From NCBI GenBank assembly GCA_023525975.1, contig CM042043.1, positions 32,126,001 through 32,190,000 of the forward strand: 64,000 nucleotides of DNA, written 5' to 3'. Position 1 is the first letter of the stretch; each line of letters opens with the position of its first letter. Below the pieces are notes generated by a model, which saw nothing but the letters and a program-made list of their open reading frames with translations, had not been told where the DNA came from and did not search any database. This document shows, piece after piece, positions 24,381 through 35,544 of the stretch. Position numbers and translations under genes: made by a program. Origin of the DNA: Smallanthus sonchifolius. Its lineage: Eukaryota; Streptophyta; Magnoliopsida; Asterales; Asteraceae.

Positions 24381-25666
24381 TGATGTCGTCCAGACGGTCT
24401 ATAAAAATAACTATAAAAACCTAACCTAGAATCATAAGTAATAAATGGAAAACCTATGAACTAAACCGCACTGACAGGAAATGGACCTATCGAGTGTAGC
24501 ACAGCTTAATGGTAAACCGGATTATCGAACCCTAGAGACACTGAATACTAATACTAGATTCTGACTCGGACTAAAGAATGATGTGGTTTCGGGGTTAACT
24601 ACACTACTTATTATCACTAAAGAATGCAAAAAACTGAGGTCGAATCAAACTATCAAGATAAGAACAAAGGAAATATCAAGAGATGGGATGAACACTACCT
24701 AGGTCGGAATCCTACTTGCAAAGAATAACTTCTACCGGTTATGGACTATGATGGATCTGGGTCTCTAAGGAAACAACTCTAGACAACCTAGTGGATCCCT
24801 AATCACTCTATGGGTGTCACCGACTAAGATACCAAAAGGTGTAATAACTCACCAGATTGTTAGATCACTTCTCAAGTATTTCCAACTATGATAATGTACC
24901 CTAATGAACAGATTACCTCTCAGACTCACCGTCGACAATACATTCAAGGATAGCACGGGGTAATCCTAGGATAACAACTATGAATCAGAATAGCAACAGA
25001 TCACTAGACACCTAATACCAACTTCCTCTGAGACAGTTGACACTCGGATTCCTAACGACGAAGACTAACCGACTAATTCTCACCTCTCGGGTATTGAACT
25101 AGGATACACACATAACTCTAATCAGCAATCAACCACAATTCCTATGGCTACTACGTCTAGCAAACCACCGAAATCACAAACCCTAAGATATATGACCTAG
25201 ATACGCTAATCGAACTGGCAGACAACCACAATCAACGCATGGAATTATAATCAATCACACAATCATATTTAGGCATACATATTCATCACAATCATTAACT
25301 AGGATCGTTTACAAAATCGTTAAGCCATCAATCAATCCAAAACAGAATAAAAATTAGAACTTTAACAAAGTATTCATCGTTAACCTAGTCAGTATTAATG
25401 TTTTAGCCTAGGATCATGTTCAAACAACCAAAACAGAAGTAAATAACATTCAACATGGTTTCAAACACAGAATTCAAGAAGAAAGTTTTGAACTTTAGAA
25501 CCGAAAACATAAATCAAACGAACCCGGACTCCAAAGCTTTGATCTTTACACTTGATTCGTCTTCCAACTGCTCCAAAATCGCCTAAAATCCTTCTCTGGA
25601 AGGCTAAGATACGAACTCCTTGATTAATGGGGTTACAAATCTATTTAATTATCGATTTAGGTTTTT
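24381..25666 (-). repeat. LTR B1 of element B, outer part deleted
   Basis: On the plus strand it starts TGATGTCGTCCAGACGG beside the PBS. It resembles the solo LTR at 41106-42749 (shared GACGGTCTATAAAAA start and order of blocks). It stops where the solo LTR continues for about 350 bp more. Confidence 0.78.
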
Positions 25667-26479
25667 TCAAATGTCCCATGTTTAAGAGTCGGTTTTGGAT
25701 AGTTTTATGTGTTTTATCATGTATATAGAGTCGGTTTTACGATGGTATTTGTAGTTGTGTCTATTACAGGTATTAATTGCTAGTTGAGCGGATAACGAAG
25801 CATAAATGAGAAGGCACGAAAGTATAGGAGACAAAAGTGTAAAATATATATTTTCCTAGAAAATTAAGTCTTCGTGGTATGCGAAGACTGGGAAGAGTTT
25901 CTTCACGGTACGCGAGGAAGTTGAAAAAGGGGCACGACTAAATTGTTCTTCGCGCCACACGAAGAACTGAGTGCGGATGTTCGTGGTACGCGAAGAGCCC
26001 CCGAATCAGGAAAAACCCTAATTCTAATTAAAAGAGATTGCAGCCCCATTCCGACCTATCTTTTCTTCCAGCCGTTTTCAGAGCCAAGAGGGGCGATTTT
26101 GAGAGGAAATAGCAGTTCCGGATCAAGTATTGAAGCTATGCTCGTGTGCCTGACAAGCATGCGTGGCTAAGCTGCATGTGGCTTCCTCCCGACGGATGGT
26201 TCATTTAGGTTTCTTGTTTTAATCAGTTGTTTGTATGTTTGAATCTTGTTCGTTTCTGACAATAGCTTGATAGATTGATATATGAGTTGATTTGTATAAT
26301 TTATTTGAATGCATGAGCTTGCTTGCTTTACAACTATGTTCGCTTGATGACAAAACTTTGTAACAAGGTTGAGTGACTAAAGTAGGTAACTTGTTGTTTA
26401 TAAATTGAGTATTTGAATTGTACTAGCTATGACGAGCTTGTCGTATAGGTTGCTGACAACATCATATCTTCAATTAATA
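25667..26479 (+). repeat. 3' LTR of element A, first part
   Basis: It lacks the first 10 bases of the LTR and runs to the H3 insertion point. It contains CTTCGTGGTATGCGAAG and related palindromes at 25868-25998. Confidence 0.85.
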
Positions 26480-26489
26480 TTTATTTAAA

Positions 26490-27104
26490 CAACCTTAAAA
26501 AGCGTAGTTATCGCCTATTAACGCCGCCGTCAATTATGCCGTCACAAAACCAACCCAACCGTTACGCCATCACAGAAACAAGCTTTACGTCGCGTCTTTT
26601 CCGGTGAACCGGCACATCGGTTCACAAAAACAACCTCCGGCGTCCATAAATATATAAATATTGTTGCTTACCATAATCAAACATATCGATCTTAGAAATC
26701 AAAAGAACAAAAATCGTTTTCAAAGGAATCAGAAAAGTTGTGCTTCGGCCTCCGACTTCATCGTTCTCGATCTGCATCTTCTGCCGGAAAACCATAAGAA
26801 GTTATTCGCGCGGGGAAAACCGGTGAAACCATTAAAGGCGCCCGAAAAATGTTTCTTTAGCATCGACTTCTGTTATGACAGTCCTCTTCTTCACACCGGC
26901 ATCAACCGCACGCCATTCGCTTCAGATGGTCGTGAACCGCTTGCTTCTTCATCTCCGCCGCCATCGTCCTCCTCTTAACACTAGCACAACATTCGCACGC
27001 CATTTGAACAGTCGGATCTTCTCCACTACTCCGATACAAATACGAAGAGATTTTGGTTGGTTTCCCTGAAGATATGGAATAAAGATGAATATGATTTGGG
27101 TTTG
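26490..27104. other. GC-richer segment in H3, possible captured gene fragment
   Basis: This part is richer in CG than its surroundings (CCGCCGTCAATTATGCC, CGCGCGGGGAAAACC). Open frames of about 100 codons exist on both strands (26661-26978 plus; 26902-27216 minus), but none shows a domain I know. Helitrons often carry pieces of host genes, so capture is a fair guess only. Confidence 0.35.
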
Positions 27105-27109
27105 TGGTA

Positions 27110-27880
27110 TGTAGGATCGTAAGATTACAAGGTGATTCTATTCTAGTTGATATTGGCGGAAACAATAACAACCAACAAAGTAAACAAGTAAACAGCAAGA
27201 ATACTGATAAATGCACTGTTGTATTAAACTTCTGAGATTACAAGTTTACAAGTAAAACACTGTCAAGAAGCGCAAGCACAAAAGCACTATTAAGTATAAG
27301 CACAAGCACGCCGTTTGTGAAGTGTTTACAGGATATATATATAGTAACTTAGAATCAAGACAGACCCTTGATTCTATAGATCAGATCTAACACAAGCCGT
27401 TGATCTTGTTTATTAATCTAAATTACACGCAAAGGCTAATCTAGATAAACTTTACTGAAACGTCTTCTTAGGCATCATTGTTTGCATGCTTGGAGACGCG
27501 CGTTATTGTCCTTCATTGGTTGCACCACTGAGGTTCCTTCTGCTTGGAGTGTGGCAGTTGCTTTTGCAGAAAGGTGTCAGAGGCGCTTCACATGGATAGT
27601 CAGCTGCAACGTTTGGTCTTCAGTGAATAAAGCTATCAGCAGCAGAGATGAGAATAATGCTGCTGATAAGCCTATCAGCAGCAACTTGTGTTGAATGCTG
27701 CTGATAAGCCTATCAGCAGCAACAAGTGATGAATGCTGCTGATAAGCCTATCAGCAGCAACATGTGTTGAATGCTGCTGATAAGCCTATCAGCAGCAACA
27801 TGTGTTGAATGCTGCTGATAAGCCTATCAGTAGCATTTGTACTTAGAATAATTTGGTAGCAATCAGTCTTTGGTTCTACA
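27110..27880 (-). repeat. 3' LTR of SIRE element (771 bp)
   Basis: Ends on the plus strand: TGTAGGATCG and GGTTCTACA. Seen differences to the other LTR: one extra T near 27479, and two substitutions in the last hairpin unit. It contains five 38-bp hairpin repeats. Confidence 0.93.
27650..27836. repeat. Five 38-bp hairpin repeats in SIRE 3' LTR
   Basis: Each unit has arms GCTGCTGATA and TATCAGCAGC around AGCC, followed by a spacer such as AACATGTGTTGAAT. The last unit has TCAGTAGC in place of TCAGCAGC. Confidence 0.92.
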
Positions 27881-27913
27881 AACTCCCCCTAGACTGATGC
27901 AACCAAAATTCTT

Positions 27914-30900
27914 CTAATTACTTTGCTGCTGAAGCTTTTGCATGTGGCTGACTATCCTTTCAACCTCATAGCCTCTTGGATCCTTGCTGGGATTGTTCAG
28001 TGGAAGTTCAGACAGAGTCTTGATGTCTTTGTGTGGCATTTTGTAGATTGCTTTGCTTGAACATCTCATCTGCTGCTTCTTTACATCAATCAGAGTGAAC
28101 TCATCCAGATCAGCATTGTAGGACCAAGATACAAATGGAGAGTGGGACTTGAGTGGTTTGATATTCATGACCACATCTTTGCTAGGGTTGAAGTAGTGTC
28201 TGATTGCTAGCATAAGATGTTTCCCACTCTCATTTGCAGGCTCATGAGCTTCACCCAGCTCCAAAATTCTTCTTAGGTCTGAATCTGGTAGTTACAGAAC
28301 TTCATCAACAGACCTGTATGTAGATCTTCTTCTTTCAGTTCTCCCCCTGAAGATCTCAAACCTTTGATCCTGTGGATTGTAGACCCATTCAACTATGTTT
28401 CTTGAGTCTTCAGGTTTAGATGGGGATTTGGATTTCTTCAAGGGGGGCTGTTGATGAGTGGGAGCTGGGTGGGGTGATTTGGACTTGTTGGGTGGAGGAG
28501 TGGAAGGTTTGGGGAGGAGAGTGGAAGGATGATGGACTGAGGAAGAGGTAGGTGAGGGAGAAGGCTTGGGTTTCTTTGTCTTTGGTTTTTCTTCTTCTTT
28601 GATAAGTACCCTTTTCTTGGGGCCCTTCTTCCCTAGTCCTTCTTCCTCATCCTTTTTAACTTTGAAGTAGAGGGCTTGCAGGTTCATGAAATTCATGGGA
28701 CCTAGCCTTTTTCCACTATCTCCTCTGGCCTTAAGGAAGTCAATCATGACCTTCCTTTCTTCATGGGTCCTTTTATTAAAGGCAATGGTCTTCTTGGACT
28801 GTAGCTTGGCTTTCTCTTCTTCTTCAGCCTTTTTCTTTAGCCTTTTTCTTTCTAGCCAATTGACCCTGCTGACCCATGAAGGCTCTGTAAATCTCTTTGG
28901 TTGAAAGTTTCTCAAGGTAGTCTGCATCCTCACCTTGAGAGACTAGATTCTTTACCCACTCCTCCCTCATTTCTTTAGCTAGTTCAGAATCGGTTATCCT
29001 GAACTTAGCTTCTTCTTTCTTCTTCTTCTCCAATTCTTCTTCTTCTTTATTGAATTGTTCCTGCAGTTGAAGAGTAAGAGCTGCATCTTCTTCAATCCAG
29101 TCAACTACAGGAATCTTTCTTTTTAGTTCATCCAGCTGTTTAGCATACAGCTGGATGGTTTGTTCTCTTAGGAGAATGGCTGTTTTTCTTTCTTGAGCCT
29201 TTTTCAGGTCAGCCATCTCCTCTTCTTCTCTTTTTCTTCTTTTCTCTTCTGTCTCTCTTTTCTCTTTTTGCAACCTCTCTTCATCTTCATCAGTCATGAT
29301 TCCCTTTCCTTTGTTTATTGGATGCCTCTGCTTCAGCTTCATTGACCACAACAGCAGATGATGATGATGCTGCTATTGGGATCTCTGCCTCAGCTTCATT
29401 GGCAAGTTGAGGGATTGACAACGGATGATCACTTTCTTCATCTAGTTGATACTCAGGACCTTCTATTTCCCTCAGTTGATCCCTAAGAGAAGATCTTGTG
29501 CCAGATGCTGCAGATGTGGCTTTAACTTGTGGAGTATCTGAGTTGGAGTCAGCATCAGAGGTTGACATAGACTCTTCCTGAGGAATCAGTCCTTCTTCTT
29601 CAAGATGGGCTCTGACAGTAGCTATCATTGCCTGGCTTTCAAGAGAGTTGACATTGCAGATGTTTGCCCTGAGCTGAAAAATCTTGAATAGGAAGTCTGA
29701 GGGCAGCTGAAGGATGTTCCTGGTGTTGATGCAGTTAGTTAAATGCAGATGTAGGACTTGGAGGGCATTGAGAGAGTTCCAGTTCAGCTCTTCTACTCCG
29801 CTGAACTCCCATCCAATCCAAAACCTCTCAGATGATCCATCATACCCCCAAGCTAGAATGGAGTCAAATTCTAGCTTCCTTGATGATCTGAATAGTTGGG
29901 GGGTTGAGGATTGACCAATGATGGCTGCTGCTTCAGGAAGGATGCTGAATGATGTATTTGTTTGTTCTGTGTCTTCAACATCATTCAGCATTTCATCGAC
30001 AGCCCTGACGACCAACTTCCAGTCTTCGGATGTCTCTTCGTCTTCATTATCTGGGACTGGCAAGTCATGAATTTGGACAAAGGCTGGCTTGAATAGTGAG
30101 CTTTGAAGTACAACCTGCTCTTGAATCCAGTCGTCAAGACCGTCTTTATCTTCTTCCATTGAGACCATCTCCCCCTTTTTGGTTGCATCAGTAGACAGCT
30201 AGGCATCAGTTTGGGTGCCTACTGATACAAGAGAGGGAGTGGCTAAAGTTGGGCATTGATGGGCTTCATGCATAGAGACTTGGTGTCTTAGTTTGGACAC
30301 TTCAGCCTCTAGCATAGCCACCCTGGCCGTCAATTCCAAGTTATGAAGTTTCAGTCTGTCCTCATCCACAGTTGTGGAATCCTTGGACCCAGATGGGGCC
30401 GTAGGCCTAGCCTCAGCATCCCCATCACCCGCGGTTTCTTGGCGCCTGGGATTCCTCTCAGTGAGGGGAGTTTCCAAGGAAACACCCTTACCATGAGTTG
30501 CTGTGGTTGAGGTCTTAAAGATGTTGTCACTGTCCTCCTGGTCAGTTGATGGACCAGTAGTAGTGACAGCCTCGTCCACATCCACTCTTTCAATACTCCC
30601 AGAGTGGACCTTCAAGGGTGAAGAACTTGGGTTGGGTGTTTCGGAAGCAAGACCAATCAGTACCTCCGAGATAGTGGTAGTTGGAGAAGGTACATCATCT
30701 TGATCAGGTTCCTCAACACTTAAGTTCAGAAGAGAAAGGAAGTGCTCAGGGGGCTGTTCTATGGATCCGGGAAGTGATCCTAATCCTAATAGAGAGACTT
30801 CCGAAGGAGTCTCCCTAACAGTGTGGCTTTCCCTTATGATATTCTCACTAGAATGTTGTGATTCTGAGTGAGGGATGTTTGCTTGGGTTTGGGCCTTGGA

Positions 30901-31913
30901 GGCAAGAGAAGAAGGAGTTCTCTTGCCCCTCTTCCTTGTATATTTGGCTGCAACCGGGGCCCTGTGTTCCGGTTGAGCAATCAAACTGGGGGTGAGTAGA
31001 TTATGTGCCTGTACATCCTCAGTAGAATGCATAGGGGTTCGATCAAAGGAAGCAGTAGTTTGAGTTTGTGGCAGTGAGGTGGAGGTGTGGGATCAGTATC
31101 AGCTGGGTTTGCTGAACTGTCACCCTGGGCACTTTGCGTGTTCAACATTGTAGACAACAATGGAACATCGGCCCCTGAGAACTTTGATGAAACTGTTCTC
31201 ATGCTTTGAAAAATATTGTTCTTAGGTCCCAGAATTGAGTAGATTCTTGTAGTTTTTGAAAGATCTTGGTGTTCAATATTGAACACTTCTTGCAAGAATC
31301 TTGGGTACATGAAGAACTGAGATTTCACCCCTTCTTGAAGGTTGTATCTCAAACCTTCAAGAATGAGGTGGGAAAAATTGAAACCCGCTCCAGTTATCAT
31401 ACCATGAATTGCCGACGCAAGTCCGGAGCTGAGTTGGTTCCAGCCACTTCTCTTCTGGGATATGCATTGGAGAAGAGTGTGGCAGAGATACTTCCATTTG
31501 GGACCCATGAGTGCCTTCTCTATCGTATACTCTGTTTGATTCCTAGTGTACCCTGTGGATACAAAGGTCCTCATGTATACGTCTCTTGGGTAAGAGGTGG
31601 CGTCCCCTTCATCTTGAAGCTTGAGGTGTTGGCGGAGCTTTGCTTCAGTGATGATTATCTCTTTGCCGTCTACTGTTCCTTTGATTTAGGGAGTGCCCTG
31701 TTCAGTAGAATACACGGCTGAGCTCCAAAAATCTTCCATGTGGGAAGTGTAGATGGTTGGGTTGACTGTTAGGGCATGGAGGATTTTGTACCGACAAAGT
31801 AAGTCGATCATATCGTTGAAACCATCAGATTTCTTGCCCTTTATTAGGCATGCAGTGAGGTTGTGATATGGGGAAAACTTGTCGTTGGGATTGTTAATGT
31901 CTGCGCCTGCCAT
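27914..31913 (-). pseudogene. Extra 3' ORF region of the SIRE element (about 4 kb), function unknown
   Basis: The coding sense is clear, but it is broken. It starts with ATG at 31913 (MAGADINNPNDKFSPYHNL). Lesions: stop at 31686-31688, frame break near 31080, stop at 30199-30201, frame breaks near 29310 and 28900, stop at 28292-28294; it ends at 27914. The order is: an N-terminal globular part (SHMEDFWSSAVY, FFMYPRFLQEVFN), a long Ser/Thr/Pro-rich region with a coiled coil (LEAEVSKLRHQVSMHE), a very charged Lys/Glu-rich coiled coil, a Pro/Lys-rich linker, and a C-terminal part (FVSWSYNADLDEFTLIDVKK). I see no signal peptide or membrane segment, so it does not look like a membrane envelope protein. 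It fills the position of the env-like ORF of SIRE1. Confidence 0.8.
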
Positions 31914-32199
31914 TGTTGTGGATTTGGAGGGAAGAGAGAAGGGTGTTTGAATGGTGGTTAATTATTTAGGGCTTTGAATGCTGTGGGGACGGGAGAGAAA
32001 GTGATGGGTTTAGGGTTTGAAATTGAATATGAAGAGGCTGTGGGAACGTTTGAAATTGTGATATAACTGCAGACGAAGAAAAAGCAACCTTACTTGTACA
32101 GTACAACCTGTTTCACTTTTCATTGTTACAGCTGTAAAGCACTCGAGCAGTCATGGTAAAGACTGAGAGTAGTTTTTACCGCAGGTAAAAGTTAATGTA

Positions 32200-32470
32200 G
32201 ACTTGTTTTACCCATCAGCAGCAAACTTGGTTGCTGCTGATGGTGTGCTATCCGCTGCAAACTTGGTTGCTGCGGATAGTTAAGTCTTTCAGCAGCAGAT
32301 TTGGTAGCTGCTGACTGTTGTATTCTACCCGCAGCAAAAAGGTTGCTGCTGACCGCCTTAAAGCTATCCGCAGGAAACTTGTTCCTGCTGATAACTTAAA
32401 GCGATCAGTGGCAAATGTTTTGCTGCTGAAGAGTAAAACTGTCAGCAGTGAAAAAGGTGCTGCTGACTAA
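32200..32470. repeat. CAGCAGC-rich repeats between pol and the extra ORF of SIRE
   Basis: Loose repeats such as CAGCAGCAAACTTGGTTGCTGCTGATG. They form imperfect hairpins (CAGCAGC with GCTGCTG) that echo those in the LTRs but are degenerate. There is no ORF here. Confidence 0.75.
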
Positions 32471-32544
32471 CCTTTTATTAAGAACAAAAACATAGACATA
32501 TTTACAAGGAAAGATAAAAAATAAAAAAAAATTTGAGACATGTC

Positions 32545-35478
32545 TTATTCAAAGTTCATCATGCCAATTGATTCAACTAGATATCGAAATCTTGCTTCAT
32601 CAAAAGGTTTAGTGAACAAATCAGCATATTGCTCATTTGTGTGAACCTTGGATAGGACAATTCTCTTTTTCTCAGCTTGATCCCTGATAAAGTGATACCT
32701 GATGTCGATGTGCTTAGTCTTGGAGTGCTGCACTGGATTATTCGTGATAGAGATTGCACTCATGTTGTCAATGTGAATTGGAGTCTGCATGAAGGTCATT
32801 CCATAGTCAAGCATTTGATTTTGGATCCAGATGACCTGTGCACAGCAGCTTGAAGCTGCAATGTATTCTGCTTCAGCTGTTGAAGTAGAGACACATGTTT
32901 GCTTTTTGCATTGCCATGAGATGAGCCTTCCTCCAAGAAATTGACATCCCCCAGATGTGGACTTTTTGTCCAAGTTACAACCCCCATAGTCACTGTCAGT
33001 GTAGGCATAGAGATTTACATTTTCATTCTTTGGATACCATAGCCCAAGTTTTGGAGCTCCCTTTAGGTATCTAAGGATCCTTTTGACAGCTTGAAGATGA
33101 GACACTTTTGGAGCTGCTTGAAATCTTGCGCAGAGACAAACTGCAAACATGATATCTGGTCTTGAGGCAGTGAGATACATGAGAGAACCTATCGTTGCTC
33201 TGTACTGATGTTGATCAGTGTCTTGTCCTTCTTTATCCGGAGATAATTGATGGTTCACTTGCATAGGAGTTCTTACAGCAGAGCAGTCGGCCATTTTGAA
33301 CCTCTCCAAGATGCTTTTGACATACTTGGATTGACTTATGAAGATTCCATTTGGTACCTGTTTGACTTGAAGTCCTAAAAAGAAATTTAGTTCACCCATT
33401 GAACTCATTTCAAATTTGGAATGCATCAGAACTTCAAAGTCTTTGCAGGGCTTCTTTCTTGTAGATCCAAAGATAATGTCATCAACATAAATTTGGACCA
33501 ACAAAATTTCTCCCCCTTCATCTTTGATGAAAAGTGTCTGATCAACGGCCCCCCTTCTGAAGTTGTTGCTAAGGAGATATCCAGATAAGGTTTCATACCA
33601 GGCTCTTGGGGCTTGGTGTAAGCCATAGAGAGCTTTGTCCAGTTTTAAGACCTTATTTGGATGTGCAGGATCCACAAAGCTTGGAAGCTGTTTGACATAG
33701 ACCTCTTCACCAATCTTTCCATACAAGAAGGCACTCTTCACATCCATTTGATAGATCATAAAGTTTTTAGATGCAGCATATGCCAGAAAGATTCTGATGG
33801 CTTCCAGACAGGCCACAGGAGCAAAGACTTCATCATAGTCAATGCCTTCTTCTTGAGTGTAGCCTTGAGCTACCAGTCTGGCTTTGTTCTTGATCACGAT
33901 GCCCCTTTCATCTTTCTTGTTTCTGAAGACCCATCTTGTTCCAATGGCTATTTGACCAGGTGGAAGATCAACAAGCTTCCAAACATCTTGTCTTTTGAAT
34001 TGCAGCAACTCTTCCTGCATTGCTTCAATCCAGCTGTTGTGCTTGAGAGCTTCATCAATCTTCTTGGGTTCCATCTGAGATAGAAAACAAGAGAACAAAC
34101 AAATGTTGGCTTCATGAGACTTACTTCTTGTCTGGATACCTGTGTGGACTTGGCTAATGATGTTTTCCAGAGGATGCTCTTTGTTTATTCTCTGTGCTGG
34201 TCTCACATCCAGCCGTATTCCCTCTTCAAGATTACTTTGGTTTAGATCAGGATTGTCTTCAGTTGTGAGGAGAGGAGCTTGGAGGTTCTGATCATTGAGT
34301 TCCACATTGTCAGCAGTATTAGCATCAGAGGCCTCTTCAGCATGGATTGAGGAGGCTTCATTAAAGATTTCTTGGTCAGAGAGATTGCTGCTTGTGGTGT
34401 TGGAAGTACTGGCTTCACCTGTACCGGCTTCACCTGTACCGGCTTCAATAGCTTCTGCCACTGATGGAGGATCAATGGATGGCCTTTTCATCCTGATGTA
34501 GGGAGTGGGAAAATCCAGTCTGTAGTCAGTAGAGGAGGTTGAGGCAGAGGATGTTGATTTTGAAGAAGAACACTCCATATTTGAGAAAATGAGAGGCTCA
34601 AATATTTGGGTGAAGGAGTCTATATCAAAGAGCCAGTTAGGACCTTTGCCTTGTTCACAGACAACATGTTCCCTGCATTCCACATTAGCAGATTCTTCCA
34701 CAATTCGAGTCCTAGAATTGAACATTCGGTAGGCCTTTGATTGAGAGGAGTAGCCCACAAAGTAACCTTCATCAGACTTTGCACCGAATTTAGGAAGAAC
34801 TCCATGTGTGATGAGGATGGTACATGGACATCCGAAGGGCTTCAGGAAGCCAATGTAGGGAACTCTTTTGAGCCATAGTTCATAGGGTGTTTTCTGGAGA
34901 GGCTTAACAATAAGGACTCTATTCTGCACATAACAAGCTGTGCTTACTGCTTCTGCCCAGAAAGTAAGGGGCAGCTTTGAGTCAGCCATCATAGATCTTG
35001 CTGATTCAATCAGAGTCCTATTTCTTCTTTCAGCAACCCCATTTTGTTGAGGGGTTCTTGGAGCACTGTATTGCCTTTCAATGCCCTTGCTCTCACAGAA
35101 ACTGTTCAAGGTGTGATTTTTGAACTCTGTTCCCTGATCACACCTTATGATCTTTACCTTCAGATTGCTTTGATTCTCTACCCTAAGAATATAGGATTTG
35201 AGAATCTCAGCAGTTTCATCTTTTGTTCTTAGGAAGAATACCCATGAGAATCTGGAGAAGTCATCAGTTATCACCAGACAGTAGGACTTTTTGGCCATTG
35301 ACATGACATTCGTAGGACCAAAGAGATCCATATGCAGTAGCTGGAGAGGGGTGTCATTTGTGTTCAATGTCTTGGGCTTGTGGGTACTTTTGTGTTGTTT
35401 TCCCTTCAAGCAGGCAATGCAGTGATCGTCTAGCTGGAATTCTTTGTCAGGAAGCCCTCTGACAAGATTGTCCTTCAC
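32545..35478 (-). CDS. SIRE pol: integrase, reverse transcriptase, RNase H (977 codons open)
   Basis: It starts in the GAG-pre-integrase zinc region (HCIACLKGKQHKSTHK). Integrase has LHMDLFGP, IRCDQGTEFKN and NGVAERRNRTL, which give the Asp-Asp-Glu triad. RT has TRWVFRNKKDERG, QMDVKSAFLYGKI, LYGLHQAPRAWY and the catalytic YVDDIIFGST. RNase H has YTDSDYGGC, TSTAEAEYIAASS and KTKHIDIRYHFIRD. It is open over its whole length and ends 8 aa after YLVESIGM. The frame in fact begins further upstream and is cut from protease by a stop at 35545-35547, so it would not be made as part of the polyprotein in this copy. Confidence 0.93.
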   Translation of the reverse strand: MKDNLVRGLPDKEFQLDDHCIACLKGKQHKSTHKPKTLNTNDTPLQLLHMDLFGPTNVMSMAKKSYCLVITDDFSRFSWVFFLRTKDETAEILKSYILRVENQSNLKVKIIRCDQGTEFKNHTLNSFCESKGIERQYSAPRTPQQNGVAERRNRTLIESARSMMADSKLPLTFWAEAVSTACYVQNRVLIVKPLQKTPYELWLKRVPYIGFLKPFGCPCTILITHGVLPKFGAKSDEGYFVGYSSQSKAYRMFNSRTRIVEESANVECREHVVCEQGKGPNWLFDIDSFTQIFEPLIFSNMECSSSKSTSSASTSSTDYRLDFPTPYIRMKRPSIDPPSVAEAIEAGTGEAGTGEASTSNTTSSNLSDQEIFNEASSIHAEEASDANTADNVELNDQNLQAPLLTTEDNPDLNQSNLEEGIRLDVRPAQRINKEHPLENIISQVHTGIQTRSKSHEANICLFSCFLSQMEPKKIDEALKHNSWIEAMQEELLQFKRQDVWKLVDLPPGQIAIGTRWVFRNKKDERGIVIKNKARLVAQGYTQEEGIDYDEVFAPVACLEAIRIFLAYAASKNFMIYQMDVKSAFLYGKIGEEVYVKQLPSFVDPAHPNKVLKLDKALYGLHQAPRAWYETLSGYLLSNNFRRGAVDQTLFIKDEGGEILLVQIYVDDIIFGSTRKKPCKDFEVLMHSKFEMSSMGELNFFLGLQVKQVPNGIFISQSKYVKSILERFKMADCSAVRTPMQVNHQLSPDKEGQDTDQHQYRATIGSLMYLTASRPDIMFAVCLCARFQAAPKVSHLQAVKRILRYLKGAPKLGLWYPKNENVNLYAYTDSDYGGCNLDKKSTSGGCQFLGGRLISWQCKKQTCVSTSTAEAEYIAASSCCAQVIWIQNQMLDYGMTFMQTPIHIDNMSAISITNNPVQHSKTKHIDIRYHFIRDQAEKKRIVLSKVHTNEQYADLFTKPFDEARFRYLVESIGMMNFE

Positions 35479-35544
35479 TAATTTATTGATTGTTTTGATG
35501 TTAACATGGCTTAACCTCCTGTGCCAAAGAGCGGATTCATCAAC

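Larger units (their letters stand above)
20961..25666 (-). mobile_element. Athila-like element B, truncated copy inside element A
   Basis: From right to left: LTR B1 (25666-24381, outer end missing), PBS (24374-24357), gag and protease to 21194, then unassigned sequence to about 20961. RT, integrase and the second LTR are absent. It is on the opposite strand to element A. Its right end is fused directly to base 11 of the 3' LTR of A, so a deletion or illegitimate recombination removed about 350 bp of B1 and 10 bp of the A LTR. Confidence 0.75.

Noticed and set aside
27482..27694. 70-codon ORF, repeated at 39349-39561
   Set aside because: Same reason: part of the SIRE LTRs, running into the hairpin repeats.
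27650..27836. CRISPR-like regular repeats
   Set aside because: Units are contiguous 38-bp tandem repeats with near-identical spacers, in a plant LTR, with no cas genes. Not a CRISPR array.
33661..34083. 140-codon plus-strand ORF in SIRE
   Set aside because: Shadow of the 977-codon pol frame.
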